Shown here: positions 44,650-52,756 of the stretch, one piece after another
Position numbering within the stretch: the first letter of the stretch is position 1
Layout of the letters: every line of letters starts with the position of its first letter
Virus record (IMG/VR): IMGVR_UViG_3300032246_002986
Coordinates: 22,541-86,540 of that record
Strand: one strand, 5' to 3'
DNA from: a virus
DNA: 64,000 bases
Program-made: the position numbers and the translations under genes
Notes under the pieces: model-generated
Seen by the model: the letters and a program-made list of their open reading frames with translations, nothing else
What the model was told of the DNA's origin: nothing
Database searches by the model: none

Positions 44650-45498
44650 ATGAGTATCACCCCCACACCCACAAAGCGCACCCCATACTTAACCAATAAA
44701 GAACTGCTGAGAGAAATACACAAGAGTAAAAACAGCTATTGCAGCTATCTCACTCCTGATGATCATCAGTATGACATAATCCTGCCCAGCCTGAGCAAGG
44801 TCAATCAGCGCACAACCGCTGAAGCCAAACGCAATCGTGCAGATCGCATCGCCAAGCTGGCCTGGGAAGCCAAAACCGCCACAGGCGTCAAAAGTCGCCT
44901 GGACGATCACAGTATTGACTGGCACAAGATAGCCAAGACAGAAGTGATATTCCGTATCATCTGTTGGGATCATATTCCACTGGCACCTGGTCGTAAGAAG
45001 AGCCCCAAAGCTGTAGCTGACCATCACACCAAGGTAAACTTTCCTCCTTTCCAACATTATCGTTATGATGAGAATGACGAACTTGTCTGTGTGGGCAAGA
45101 GCCACTGGCAGGGCGGTTTACAGAACGGCTGGTTCAACAAGGACCACGGCAAGATGACTCCACAACTGGCCAGGATGTTTATCAAACTTTGCGAGCGTTA
45201 CGGCAGCAAAGGCAACTGGAGAGGATACACCTACAATGATGAAATGCGTAGCCAAGCTCTGTTGCAGCTCAGCCAAGTGGGTTTACAATTCGATGAGAGC
45301 AAATCTAATAATCCTTTTGCTTATTATACTGCAACTATCACTAACAGTTTCACTCGCGTCCTCAACGTGGAAAAACGAAACCAACACCTACGAGATGATA
45401 TCCTGGAGATGAACGGACTGAATCCATCATATACCAGACAGACGGACAATGCCATTAAGGCAGCAGAAATACCACCACCAGCTACGGACGCAGTTTAA
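44650..45498 (+). CDS. 55: RNA polymerase sigma factor for late transcription, gp55
   Basis: 282 residues; T4 gp55 has 185. The conserved part is near residues 191-250: GNWRGYTYNDEMRSQALLQL, KSNNPFAYYTATITNSFTRV and EKRNQHLRDDIL. These are the sigma region 2 elements of gp55, which bind core RNA polymerase and open the TATAAATA late box. The N-terminal 180 residues are longer than in T4 and have basic stretches (KRNRADRIAKLAWEAK) and a region around WFNKDHGKMTPQLARMFIKL that belongs to the family. The late boxes in this window, [G/A]ATAAATA, are its expected targets. Its own promoter is host-type, as expected for a factor needed before late transcription. Confidence 0.88.
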   Translation: MSITPTPTKRTPYLTNKELLREIHKSKNSYCSYLTPDDHQYDIILPSLSKVNQRTTAEAKRNRADRIAKLAWEAKTATGVKSRLDDHSIDWHKIAKTEVIFRIICWDHIPLAPGRKKSPKAVADHHTKVNFPPFQHYRYDENDELVCVGKSHWQGGLQNGWFNKDHGKMTPQLARMFIKLCERYGSKGNWRGYTYNDEMRSQALLQLSQVGLQFDESKSNNPFAYYTATITNSFTRVLNVEKRNQHLRDDILEMNGLNPSYTRQTDNAIKAAEIPPPATDAV

Positions 45499-45500
45499 TA

Positions 45501-45529
45501 TCGACTTTTTTGTGTGAATTTAGTATAGT
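45501..45529 (+). promoter_or_regulatory. Host-type promoter of gp47, predicted leaderless
   Basis: TCGACT (45501-45506), 17 bases, TATAGT (45524-45529), then six bases to the ATG at 45536. The -10 to ATG spacing is the same as for gp55 and the 8463 operon. No Shine-Dalgarno site could fit in the predicted transcript. Confidence 0.6.
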
Positions 45530-45535
45530 GGTATC

Positions 45536-46549
45536 ATGGCAAACTTGTTTAAACGTGCAGCTATCTTTACCGATCTGCATCTGGGATACAAAAGCAACAG
45601 TCAGCAATTCCTCACAGATTGTGAAAATTACATAGACTGGTTCATCAAACTGGCGACAGAACAAAAGTGTGATATGGTTCTGTTTCTGGGAGACTTTCAT
45701 CACAATCGCAATAGCATTAATATTGCCACCATGGATGTCAGTCTCAGATTGCTGGAAAGATTGAACAACACATTTGATCGTGTGATGTTTATTCCTGGCA
45801 ATCATGATTTGTATCACAAGGATCGCAGGACACTCAACAGTGTCAGGTATATTGAAAAATTTTCGAATATACAACTGATCAACGATCAGTATACCGAAGG
45901 TGGAGTGACCTTTGTGCCCTGGCTCATCGGCGAGGAATACAAAAATATGCGTAAGATCAATTCAGATTACGTCATGGGTCACTTCGAATTGCCGCATTTT
46001 AAAATGAATGCCATGGTGGAAATGCCAGATCACGGCGAGCTACAGACAGATGACTTTAGCAACGCAGGAACGATCTTTACTGGACATTTCCACAAGCGTC
46101 AGCAGAGGGGCAACGTGCATTATATTGGCAACGCTTTCCCTCACAACTATGCTGATGCCTGGGACGATGAACGTGGTGCAGTAATCCTGGAGTGGGGCTC
46201 GGAACCAGTATATTATAACTGGGACCAAGCCCCACGTTACCGCACCTTGAGCCTAGCACAGATGCTGGACGAACCAGACAAACATCTGGATGATCGCACA
46301 CACGCACGTGTGCAGTTGGATATCAGTATCAGCTACGAAGAAGCCAGTTTCATCCGTACAGAAATGCAGAAATTATACAATGTGCGTGAACTCAGCCTCA
46401 TACCCAACAAGAATCAAGTGCTGACAGAATCGGCTATCGGCGAGGTAGCCTTCGAAAGCGTGGATCAGATCGTGTTGAGCCAGATTTCAGGATTAGACAC
46501 ACAGCATTACGATCAAAAATTGCTGATGGAAATTTACAATAATCTTTAA
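45536..46549 (+). CDS. 47: Recombination endonuclease subunit gp47 (Mre11/SbcD type)
   Basis: 337 residues, the T4 gp47 length (339). The calcineurin-like metallophosphatase motifs are all present: D13-L-H15, G52-D53 with H55, GNHD at 88-91, and GHFH near 183. These bind two manganese ions and cut DNA. With gp46 it forms the Mre11/Rad50-like complex that resects DNA ends for recombination-dependent replication. It lies between gp55 and gp46, and the gp46 promoter is embedded in its last codons. Confidence 0.93.
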   Translation: MANLFKRAAIFTDLHLGYKSNSQQFLTDCENYIDWFIKLATEQKCDMVLFLGDFHHNRNSINIATMDVSLRLLERLNNTFDRVMFIPGNHDLYHKDRRTLNSVRYIEKFSNIQLINDQYTEGGVTFVPWLIGEEYKNMRKINSDYVMGHFELPHFKMNAMVEMPDHGELQTDDFSNAGTIFTGHFHKRQQRGNVHYIGNAFPHNYADAWDDERGAVILEWGSEPVYYNWDQAPRYRTLSLAQMLDEPDKHLDDRTHARVQLDISISYEEASFIRTEMQKLYNVRELSLIPNKNQVLTESAIGEVAFESVDQIVLSQISGLDTQHYDQKLLMEIYNNL

Positions 46550-46561
46550 AGAGTGTATAAT
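46533..46561 (+). promoter_or_regulatory. Host-type promoter of gp46, predicted leaderless
   Basis: TTTACA (46533-46538), 17 bases, TATAAT (46556-46561), then five bases to the ATG at 46567. Five of six and six of six bases match the sigma-70 consensus. The -35 box lies in the last codons of gp47. Confidence 0.7.
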
Positions 46562-46566
46562 ACAGT

Positions 46567-48339
46567 ATGTTGGAATTGCATAATTTAACTGTTAAGAATT
46601 TCATGAGCGTGGGCAACAACACCCAGGCCGTGAACTTTGACCGTAGAGACCTAACCTTAGTACTTGGTGAAAATTTAGATTTAGGAGGTGATGATACTGG
46701 GGCCAGAAATGGCACGGGTAAAACCACAATTATCAATGCTCTGAGTTATGGTCTCTACGGTCAGGCGTTGACCAACATCAAGAAAGACAATCTGATCAAC
46801 AAGACCAACGGTCGCAATATGCTCGTGACCGTGGAATTCGCCATCAATGGCAAACAGTATCGCATCGAACGCGGTCGCAAACCCAATGTCACAAAGCTGT
46901 ACATAGACGGCAACGAACAGACCGATTACACAGACAGCAGCCAGGGTGACAGTCGTGAAACACAACACGACATCGACAAGCTGCTGGGCATGAGCGTGGA
47001 GATGTTCCGCCACATTGTGGCACTCAACACTTACACCGAACCTTTCCTGAGTATGCGTGTGAATGATCAGCGACAGATCATCGAGCAGTTGTTGGGCATC
47101 ACTATACTCAGTGAAAAAGCAGATGCACTCAAAGAGCAGATCAAACGCACAAAAGATCTGATATCGGAAGAAAAGATCCGCATCAAAGCTGTGCAGGATG
47201 CCAACGAGCGCATCGCCACGCAGATCGATAATCTCAAAAAGAGACAGAAACTTTGGATCGCCAAGCAGGAAGAAGATTGCAATAAACTGGAACGCAATCT
47301 CAGAGATCTGGCCGAAGTGGATATCGATGCTGAAATCGTAAATCATAAATTATTGGCAGACTATCACGATCGTGTCAAAAGGAAAGCAGATGCGGAGAAA
47401 TGGATTAAAGCCATACAGCAGGATAAGGTTAAGGAAGAAAGAAACCAGACCAAGCTGGAAAAAGAGATCGCTGATCTGGAAAACCACACGTGCTACGCTT
47501 GTGGCGGTGCGCTCCACGATCAGAAACACGAAGAAGTCCTGTCCAGTAAACGAAAGCAACGACAAGAGTGCGCCCTACAGCTCTTGGCACTGAACACCCA
47601 AGAATTAGAACATCTGGATGTGTTACGTGAAGTGGGCAAAGTGGGCGATATGCCCAGTGTGATCTATGACACACTGGAACTGGCGCTGGATCATCGTAAC
47701 ACACTGGAAAATCTGGTGAAAGCACTCACTGCCAGAGAAGAAGAAGCAGATCCATATACCGATCAGATCACAGATATGGAGACCACTGCACTGGAAGAGA
47801 TCACCTGGGATCAGATAAACAATTACACAAGCATCCAGGATCACCAGGAATTCTTGCTCAAGATGCTCACAAGCAAAGACAGCTTCGTACGCAAAAAGAT
47901 CATCGATCAGAATCTGGCTTACTTGAACAATCGGCTGGCTGCGTATTTGTCGGCTATAGGATTGCCACACGAGGTCAAATTTCAGAACGACCTGAACGTG
48001 GAGATCACTGAGCTGGGCCGCGATCTGGACTTCGACAATCTGAGCCGCGGCGAACGCAATCGGTTAATCCTGTCTCTGAGCTGGGCATTCCGCGATGTGT
48101 GGGAAAGTTTGTACAAGCCTATCAATCTCTTGTTCATTGACGAGCTGATCGATTCAGGTATGGATGCATCAGGTGTGGAAAACAGTCTGGGTGTGCTCAA
48201 ACGCATGAGCCGGGAACGCAGCAAAAGTGTATTCCTGGTCAGCCATCGCGACGAGCTGGCTGGTCGTGTGAACAACATACTCACAGTCACCAAGGAAAAT
48301 GGCTTCACGTCTTATGGCAGCGATGTGGAGATGGCATAA
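46567..48339 (+). CDS. 46: Recombination endonuclease subunit gp46 (Rad50/SbcC type)
   Basis: 590 residues (T4 gp46: 560). The N-terminal half-ATPase has the Walker A motif GARNGTGKTT at about 45-54. Two coiled-coil arms follow (about 180-300 and 320-400), separated by a zinc hook CYACGG with C309 and C312. The C-terminal half has the ABC signature LSRGE near 492 and Walker B LLFIDE near 521-526. ATP binding drives closure of the gp46/gp47 complex on DNA ends. The gene directly follows gp47, as in T4, but appears to have its own leaderless promoter. Confidence 0.94.
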   Translation: MLELHNLTVKNFMSVGNNTQAVNFDRRDLTLVLGENLDLGGDDTGARNGTGKTTIINALSYGLYGQALTNIKKDNLINKTNGRNMLVTVEFAINGKQYRIERGRKPNVTKLYIDGNEQTDYTDSSQGDSRETQHDIDKLLGMSVEMFRHIVALNTYTEPFLSMRVNDQRQIIEQLLGITILSEKADALKEQIKRTKDLISEEKIRIKAVQDANERIATQIDNLKKRQKLWIAKQEEDCNKLERNLRDLAEVDIDAEIVNHKLLADYHDRVKRKADAEKWIKAIQQDKVKEERNQTKLEKEIADLENHTCYACGGALHDQKHEEVLSSKRKQRQECALQLLALNTQELEHLDVLREVGKVGDMPSVIYDTLELALDHRNTLENLVKALTAREEEADPYTDQITDMETTALEEITWDQINNYTSIQDHQEFLLKMLTSKDSFVRKKIIDQNLAYLNNRLAAYLSAIGLPHEVKFQNDLNVEITELGRDLDFDNLSRGERNRLILSLSWAFRDVWESLYKPINLLFIDELIDSGMDASGVENSLGVLKRMSRERSKSVFLVSHRDELAGRVNNILTVTKENGFTSYGSDVEMA

Positions 48340-48340
48340 T
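48312..48340 (+). promoter_or_regulatory. Possible host-type promoter of the resolvase gene
   Basis: An extended -10, TGG-CATAAT (48335-48340), ends seven bases before the ATG at 48348. The -35 at 17-bp spacing is TTATGG, a poor match. The site lies in the end of gp46 and is included because it repeats the -10-to-ATG spacing of its neighbours. Confidence 0.4.
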
Positions 48341-48347
48341 TACCACT

Positions 48348-48863
48348 ATGCCCAGCCCCAGTAAAAACAAAGGCAATGCGTGGGAACGCGATGTTGCCAA
48401 ACATTTGACATCATTGTTCGGAGAAACATTCATAAGAGCGCCTGGATCAGGTGCTTACATAGGTGCAAGCAATCAACATCGCAAGCAGTATTTGCACGAG
48501 GGTCAGATCCGCAGTTTCAAAGGGGATATAATACCAGGTCAGAGCTTTCCCAAGTTTAATGCAGAGTGCAAAAGCTACAAGGATTTTCCCTTCCACCAAC
48601 TTTTTTCCGGATCGGTTAAACAACTGGACACCTGGTTGGACCAGCTTATGGATGCGGCCGACCCCGGCGACTTCAATATCTTGATAATGAAGTTCAATCG
48701 CAAGGGCAAGTTTGTGGCTGTGGACTTCGATGCACACAGCGATCTACCATTGTTTGTCCAACATCATTTTCTTTACGAATACAGAGAAAAACGCTGGGCC
48801 ATAATGGAGTATGATTTGTTCTGGAAACTAAATGCTGAATATGTAAAGGTTATGTGCCAATGA
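48348..48863 (+). CDS. PD-(D/E)XK nuclease, Holliday-junction-resolvase-like
   Basis: 171 residues. Motifs fit the PD-(D/E)XK fold of small resolvases: KGNAWERDVAKHL with E13, then R30-A-P-G-S-G-A, D60 in FKGDIIP, and E73-C-K75. E13, D60, E73 and K75 would hold magnesium and activate water. T4 uses gp49 (endonuclease VII, an unrelated fold), so this may be a substitute for branch resolution, or a nuclease that prepares DNA ends. Placement right after gp46/gp47 supports a recombination role. It ends in an ATGA overlap with the next small gene. Confidence 0.78.
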   Translation: MPSPSKNKGNAWERDVAKHLTSLFGETFIRAPGSGAYIGASNQHRKQYLHEGQIRSFKGDIIPGQSFPKFNAECKSYKDFPFHQLFSGSVKQLDTWLDQLMDAADPGDFNILIMKFNRKGKFVAVDFDAHSDLPLFVQHHFLYEYREKRWAIMEYDLFWKLNAEYVKVMCQ

Positions 48864-49099
48864 CTATATGCACAATATTAACTGAACCACTGGCTAATTT
48901 ACAGATAGAGATTACTGCCTATAATAACAAAAAAATAAAAGTATCTACTATTAACCAGAATTTTAAAATGGAGCAGGTCCACGGAGGGGTCAACACAGGC
49001 AAAGAAGATCGTTATGTGTTGTTGGTCACTGTGGAATTGGATCAGCAGTTCATAGACAAATATAAGAAAAACGTACCTGTTTACAAGTATGAATGTTAA
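48860..49099 (+). CDS. Small protein of unknown function
   Basis: 79 residues from the ATG at 48860, which shares ATGA with the stop of the nuclease gene; a GTG at 48854 is an alternative start. The protein has alternating strands (LANLQIEITAYNNKKIKVST, RYVLLVTVELDQQFIDKYKK) and no recognised motif. Its end overlaps the PP-loop gene by 11 nt, linking the recombination genes to the accessory island. It could be a partner of either neighbour. Confidence 0.6.
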   Translation: MTICTILTEPLANLQIEITAYNNKKIKVSTINQNFKMEQVHGGVNTGKEDRYVLLVTVELDQQFIDKYKKNVPVYKYEC

Positions 49100-50321
49100 G
49101 ACGCGACATCAGACTATAAGCCAGCCGGTGTGGCAAAGTCTATTCAACAGGTCAGTGAGACCCCATTACACAGTTGCTGGTAGACGTTATGATACAAAGC
49201 TACAAGCCATACAAGAAACAGAAAAAATACGCAAAGCGACAGGAGATAGCATCTGGAGCATAATAAAATTCCACTGTTTCGATGAATTAACAGATCATGA
49301 TTTCAGCATAGAACCTGCAGAAAGCTATCAGGAACTGTGCATACTAAGAGCGCATCAGTTGAGAGCAAAATACCAGAGCATCAGGCTATGGTATAGTGGC
49401 GGAGCAGACAGCCACACAACACTAAGAAGTTTCCATCTGGCCGGATTATCCATAGATGAAATAGTCATATTGCGTAACACCAGCATAGGCACAGATGCGC
49501 CTAGCAACACAGAAACCACCAATCTGACAATTCCCAGCATAGCCAGGATACAAGGATGGTTTCCTGGTGCCAAGATCACCAGTCTGGAATATGTGATAGA
49601 TGTCAATATTAAAAACCATATAGATGACAAAGATTGGCAAGCCAGACTCAGCAAGCTGGTATTACAGAGTCCTGTGACCAGGAATATGGCCAACAGTTTC
49701 GATCTGGACAACAGTCTAATGATAGCTTACAACAAAACCAGCCATTGCGAATTGGTGGGCGAACCCAAGCCCAGTCTGATAAAAAAACAGGGCCACTGGT
49801 ACACTTATATCGTGGACAATCAAATAGACACTAGCCTGATGTTACCAAATCTGGAATTGTTCCACTTCAGTCCAGATCTGCCACAACTATATGTGAAACA
49901 ATGTCATATGCTGAAGAATCAATATGAGCTGCTGATGACAGATAAACCCGACAATTACAGCCAGACATTGGACAAGGATTTCACACAAAAAAATATTTTT
50001 TTGCAGAGATACAACGAATGGGACACGGATAATCACAGCCACAAGCATCATCAATATGCAAAAAGATTCGATCACAATGGCGACTTCAACACCACAGTGT
50101 ATGCCATGCAGCGGTTCCAAAATGATGAATATTTCCACGATTACATAACAAATTTCCGTGAGGTTTTATTCCAAGAAGTTTATGATCCTCTAGCGGATTA
50201 TTTCCATAATGGCAGATTATTCCGCACTCCAATAGGTATGATCAGTCGCTTCTGGAATCTCAGCAAGCCAGGTAGTGCCAGTTGCGATGAATTATGGCCA
50301 TTGGGCTTCGGCAACTACTAA
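49089..50321 (+). CDS. PP-loop ATP-pyrophosphatase-like protein
   Basis: 410 residues. The strand-loop LWYSGGADSHTTLRSF has the PP-loop SGGxDS at 103-108, which binds the ATP pyrophosphate in the N-type ATP pyrophosphatase superfamily (asparagine synthetase B, tRNA-modifying thiolases, NAD synthetase, PAPS reductase). These enzymes activate a carboxylate, amide or base by adenylation. The flanks do not match a specific subfamily that I recognise, and no glutaminase domain or CxxC pair is seen. The Tyr/His-rich C-terminal half (YNEWDTDNHSHKHHQYAKRF) is unusual. It overlaps the previous gene by 11 nt. It may modify a tRNA, a nucleotide or a peptide; the substrate is open. Confidence 0.7.
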   Translation: MNVKTRHQTISQPVWQSLFNRSVRPHYTVAGRRYDTKLQAIQETEKIRKATGDSIWSIIKFHCFDELTDHDFSIEPAESYQELCILRAHQLRAKYQSIRLWYSGGADSHTTLRSFHLAGLSIDEIVILRNTSIGTDAPSNTETTNLTIPSIARIQGWFPGAKITSLEYVIDVNIKNHIDDKDWQARLSKLVLQSPVTRNMANSFDLDNSLMIAYNKTSHCELVGEPKPSLIKKQGHWYTYIVDNQIDTSLMLPNLELFHFSPDLPQLYVKQCHMLKNQYELLMTDKPDNYSQTLDKDFTQKNIFLQRYNEWDTDNHSHKHHQYAKRFDHNGDFNTTVYAMQRFQNDEYFHDYITNFREVLFQEVYDPLADYFHNGRLFRTPIGMISRFWNLSKPGSASCDELWPLGFGNY

Positions 50322-50443
50322 GTAAATCTGTAGCGCCGACAAGACGCCGGAATAAAACACGACGCGAGGAATACTCCTTTATCAGGCATAGCCCAGAGAC
50401 GCCGTTCCGTATGCAGCATCACTGCTAACTCCCCATAAAATTC
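50322..50443. other. Intergenic segment with short hairpins
   Basis: About 120 bases between the PP-loop gene and the TctC promoter. GC content is higher than in the surroundings. The octamer AGACGCCG occurs twice (near 50342 and 50397). Short stems are possible: AGGA-atac-TCCT followed by TTTAT near 50374, GGC-ata-GCC, and GCAG-catca-CTGC near 50421. The first could be a weak terminator of the PP-loop gene. No open reading frame or tRNA is seen. Confidence 0.35.
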
Positions 50444-50472
50444 TAGACAGGACTTGCGATTTCCTGTATATT
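50444..50472 (+). promoter_or_regulatory. Host-type promoter of the TctC/TctA genes
   Basis: TAGACA (50444-50449), 17 bases, TATATT (50467-50472). Expected +1 near 50479, giving a short leader that contains AAGGAG (50481-50486) five bases before the ATG at 50492. Unlike the leaderless genes, this one has a clear Shine-Dalgarno site. Confidence 0.6.
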
Positions 50473-50491
50473 ATCAGAACAAGGAGTGATT

Positions 50492-51409
50492 ATGACTAAA
50501 TTTTATAGATTATTTGTTGTGGCGATCCTGACAATGGGATTGCCCATCTCAGCAACTTATGCACAGACCAAACAGCCTAAATTGACGATAGTACAAGGTG
50601 AAGCACCTGCCAGCAGCGGCTTGGGTATGCAGAATCTAGTGATAGAGGAACTACGCAAGGGTTATGACGAGATCAATATCATCAGCGTCAGCAACTGTGA
50701 CAAGGCAGCACAGGTCTACAACAGCATCACAGATACACCAGCAGTGTATATCCACACCAGTGAATACCAGTGGCTGAAAGAAGCAGGTATGCACACCTGT
50801 GGTGTCAAGATGTCACACGACAACATCTGGATGAATGTGGAGATGGCACAGGGTTTCTGTACCAAAGGTCCGGGTCCAGTGACATTCGAGGACTTCAAAA
50901 AGAGCAAGACTTTTGGAAGCATCGTGCCTTTCAGTCTCACAGACACAATGGTGGACCAGATCAACCGGGAACTTAAAACAGACATTAAAAAGATACCTTA
51001 TAATGGCGGCAGCGGTCTGGCACTGACTGGTATCCTGAACGGAGAGATAGATTATGCTCCCATTGCCTTGTTCCGTGTGTTGGATATGATGGAAGACAAG
51101 CGTGTGGCCTGCTTCGCCAAATACGGTCAAAGCAACGACAAATTGCCCAGCATACGCAATTTCATTCCCGGATTCTCCCTGGGAGATTACGTGTGGAACG
51201 TAGCTGGTGCAGCCAAGAATATGAATGCAGAACAGTTGAAGTATCTGCGAGATTTACATCAGGCCAGCTTGAAAAAAGGCACAGTACTACGCAACAGCCT
51301 GGACAAAGGAATGTGGGATGTAGCACAAGGGGACGAAAAAGAACTTTGGCGCAGATATAAAATCCAAGAAGACATTTTTGTAAGCTCGCTAGCGGCAGCT
51401 AAGAAATGA
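50492..51409 (+). CDS. TctC/Bug-type periplasmic solute-binding protein
   Basis: 305 residues from the ATG at 50492, chosen because AAGGAG lies five bases upstream. A signal peptide is clear: KFYR, a hydrophobic core to about residue 20, then ATYA before the cut near residue 24. The mature part fits the TctC (Bug) receptors of tripartite tricarboxylate transporters: IPYNGGSGLALTGILNGEID is the usual ligand-pocket signature, and the length is typical. Such receptors bind carboxylic acids or amides in the periplasm and deliver them to TctA. The stop overlaps the TctA start (ATGA). A phage-encoded copy would act in the host envelope and could change nutrient uptake during infection. The ligand is unknown. 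Confidence 0.78.
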   Translation: MTKFYRLFVVAILTMGLPISATYAQTKQPKLTIVQGEAPASSGLGMQNLVIEELRKGYDEINIISVSNCDKAAQVYNSITDTPAVYIHTSEYQWLKEAGMHTCGVKMSHDNIWMNVEMAQGFCTKGPGPVTFEDFKKSKTFGSIVPFSLTDTMVDQINRELKTDIKKIPYNGGSGLALTGILNGEIDYAPIALFRVLDMMEDKRVACFAKYGQSNDKLPSIRNFIPGFSLGDYVWNVAGAAKNMNAEQLKYLRDLHQASLKKGTVLRNSLDKGMWDVAQGDEKELWRRYKIQEDIFVSSLAAAKK

Positions 51410-52752
51410 TAGGTTTTACATCTGGCAACATTCTGGTCATGACCAGCGGTATATTTGTGGGTCTTGTCAGTGGAATGTTGCCAGGGTTGACGATGATAAC
51501 GCCCACGCTGGTGCTGCTGCCCTGGTTATTCCAGTTGACAGCAGCCCAGATAATACTCTGGTATGCCACTGTACTGATAACACATCAGTTCATAGGCAGC
51601 GTAATAGCCACTTATTACAGTGTTCCCAATGACGACGCACATTGGCCAGCAGTGCTAGAAGGTCACGCCTTGTACAAACGTGGATCAGGACCAGAGGCCA
51701 TACAGGCAGCAGCTTTCGCTCATGTGATCACTATGATAATGAGTTTGCTACTGATGCTGGCCATAAGCGATGTAAGCAATCAGATAGCTTTGTTTTTCGA
51801 TACCAGGATACAAGCGGCAATTATAATACTAGTGATAACTGGTGTATTTGCTGTAAACAGCGAACCTGTCTGGGTAAAATCACTGATGTTGATATGCGGC
51901 ACAGCTTTGGGTTTCCTGGGAGAGTTGAACAGGCAATACCTGCACTGGGATATAAGTTATACAGATATAAATTTCAGCGATGGTATACCTGCTGTTCCCC
52001 TGATAGTGGGCATATTTGCCCTGCCCAACTGCATCAAAAACAATCAACAACTGCTGTCCACCGTCAATGTAGCACAGTTGCAAACCAAATTTTCAGATTT
52101 TAGGTACTATTTTACCAGCATATTTCACGGTTTGCTGGGTTTCATTTTCGGGTTGACACCGATGCTGACCAACGATGTTGCTGCAAATGTCAGTTATAAT
52201 CTGCAGAAATGGTGGCGAAATTTCCGACAAAAATATCGTCCTGGAGATGTCAGCTGCCTAGTAGCAGCAGAAAGTGCAGCCAATAGTGGGGCTGTAATCA
52301 GTCTAATGCCGCTGTTATTATTAGGGATTCCCATAACAGCTAGCGAGGCAATGATATACAGTGTACTAAACAGCAAAGGGTATGCTTTCAGTTTGAGTAA
52401 TTACGATTCCTATCTGATTCCTGAAATATTGGGCTGTCTGATCCTAGTAGGAATAGTGAATTATATCATAAGCGGTCCTCTCAGTGAGATGTTTGGAAAA
52501 TTGTATCTGTTCCTGAAAGATAGAGCGTTATCGGTGATTTTACTGCTGTTGGCAGCGAGTGTGTTGTATCAGGGATATAATCTATATTCATTGAAAGAGT
52601 ATTTGACTGTCATGCTTTCAGGCTTTATAATAGGTTATAGTTGTAAAAAATATAACTTTTATGTACTGATTTTTTGTTTCTTGATGGCTTCTCATACGCT
52701 GGATATTTTCTTGCGTATGTGGGTTTTCGCTAAAATTTATATACAAGGATAA
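51406..52752 (+). CDS. TctA-family transporter membrane subunit
   Basis: 448 residues with about ten hydrophobic segments. GMLPGLTMITPTLVLLPWLF at 23-42 matches the first conserved TctA signature (G-x-x-P-G-x), and SLMPLLLLGIPITASEAMI near 301-319 matches the second (lGiPgs...a). TctA proteins are the large permease subunit of tripartite tricarboxylate transporters; typical members have about 500 residues. The usual small partner TctB (about 150 residues, four segments) is not encoded beside it, so either the host supplies TctB or the pair works alone. Translation is coupled to TctC by ATGA. The first signature has Met-Ile in place of small Gly/Ala residues in common members. Confidence 0.75.
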   Translation: MIGFTSGNILVMTSGIFVGLVSGMLPGLTMITPTLVLLPWLFQLTAAQIILWYATVLITHQFIGSVIATYYSVPNDDAHWPAVLEGHALYKRGSGPEAIQAAAFAHVITMIMSLLLMLAISDVSNQIALFFDTRIQAAIIILVITGVFAVNSEPVWVKSLMLICGTALGFLGELNRQYLHWDISYTDINFSDGIPAVPLIVGIFALPNCIKNNQQLLSTVNVAQLQTKFSDFRYYFTSIFHGLLGFIFGLTPMLTNDVAANVSYNLQKWWRNFRQKYRPGDVSCLVAAESAANSGAVISLMPLLLLGIPITASEAMIYSVLNSKGYAFSLSNYDSYLIPEILGCLILVGIVNYIISGPLSEMFGKLYLFLKDRALSVILLLLAASVLYQGYNLYSLKEYLTVMLSGFIIGYSCKKYNFYVLIFCFLMASHTLDIFLRMWVFAKIYIQG

Positions 52753-52756
52753 AATA

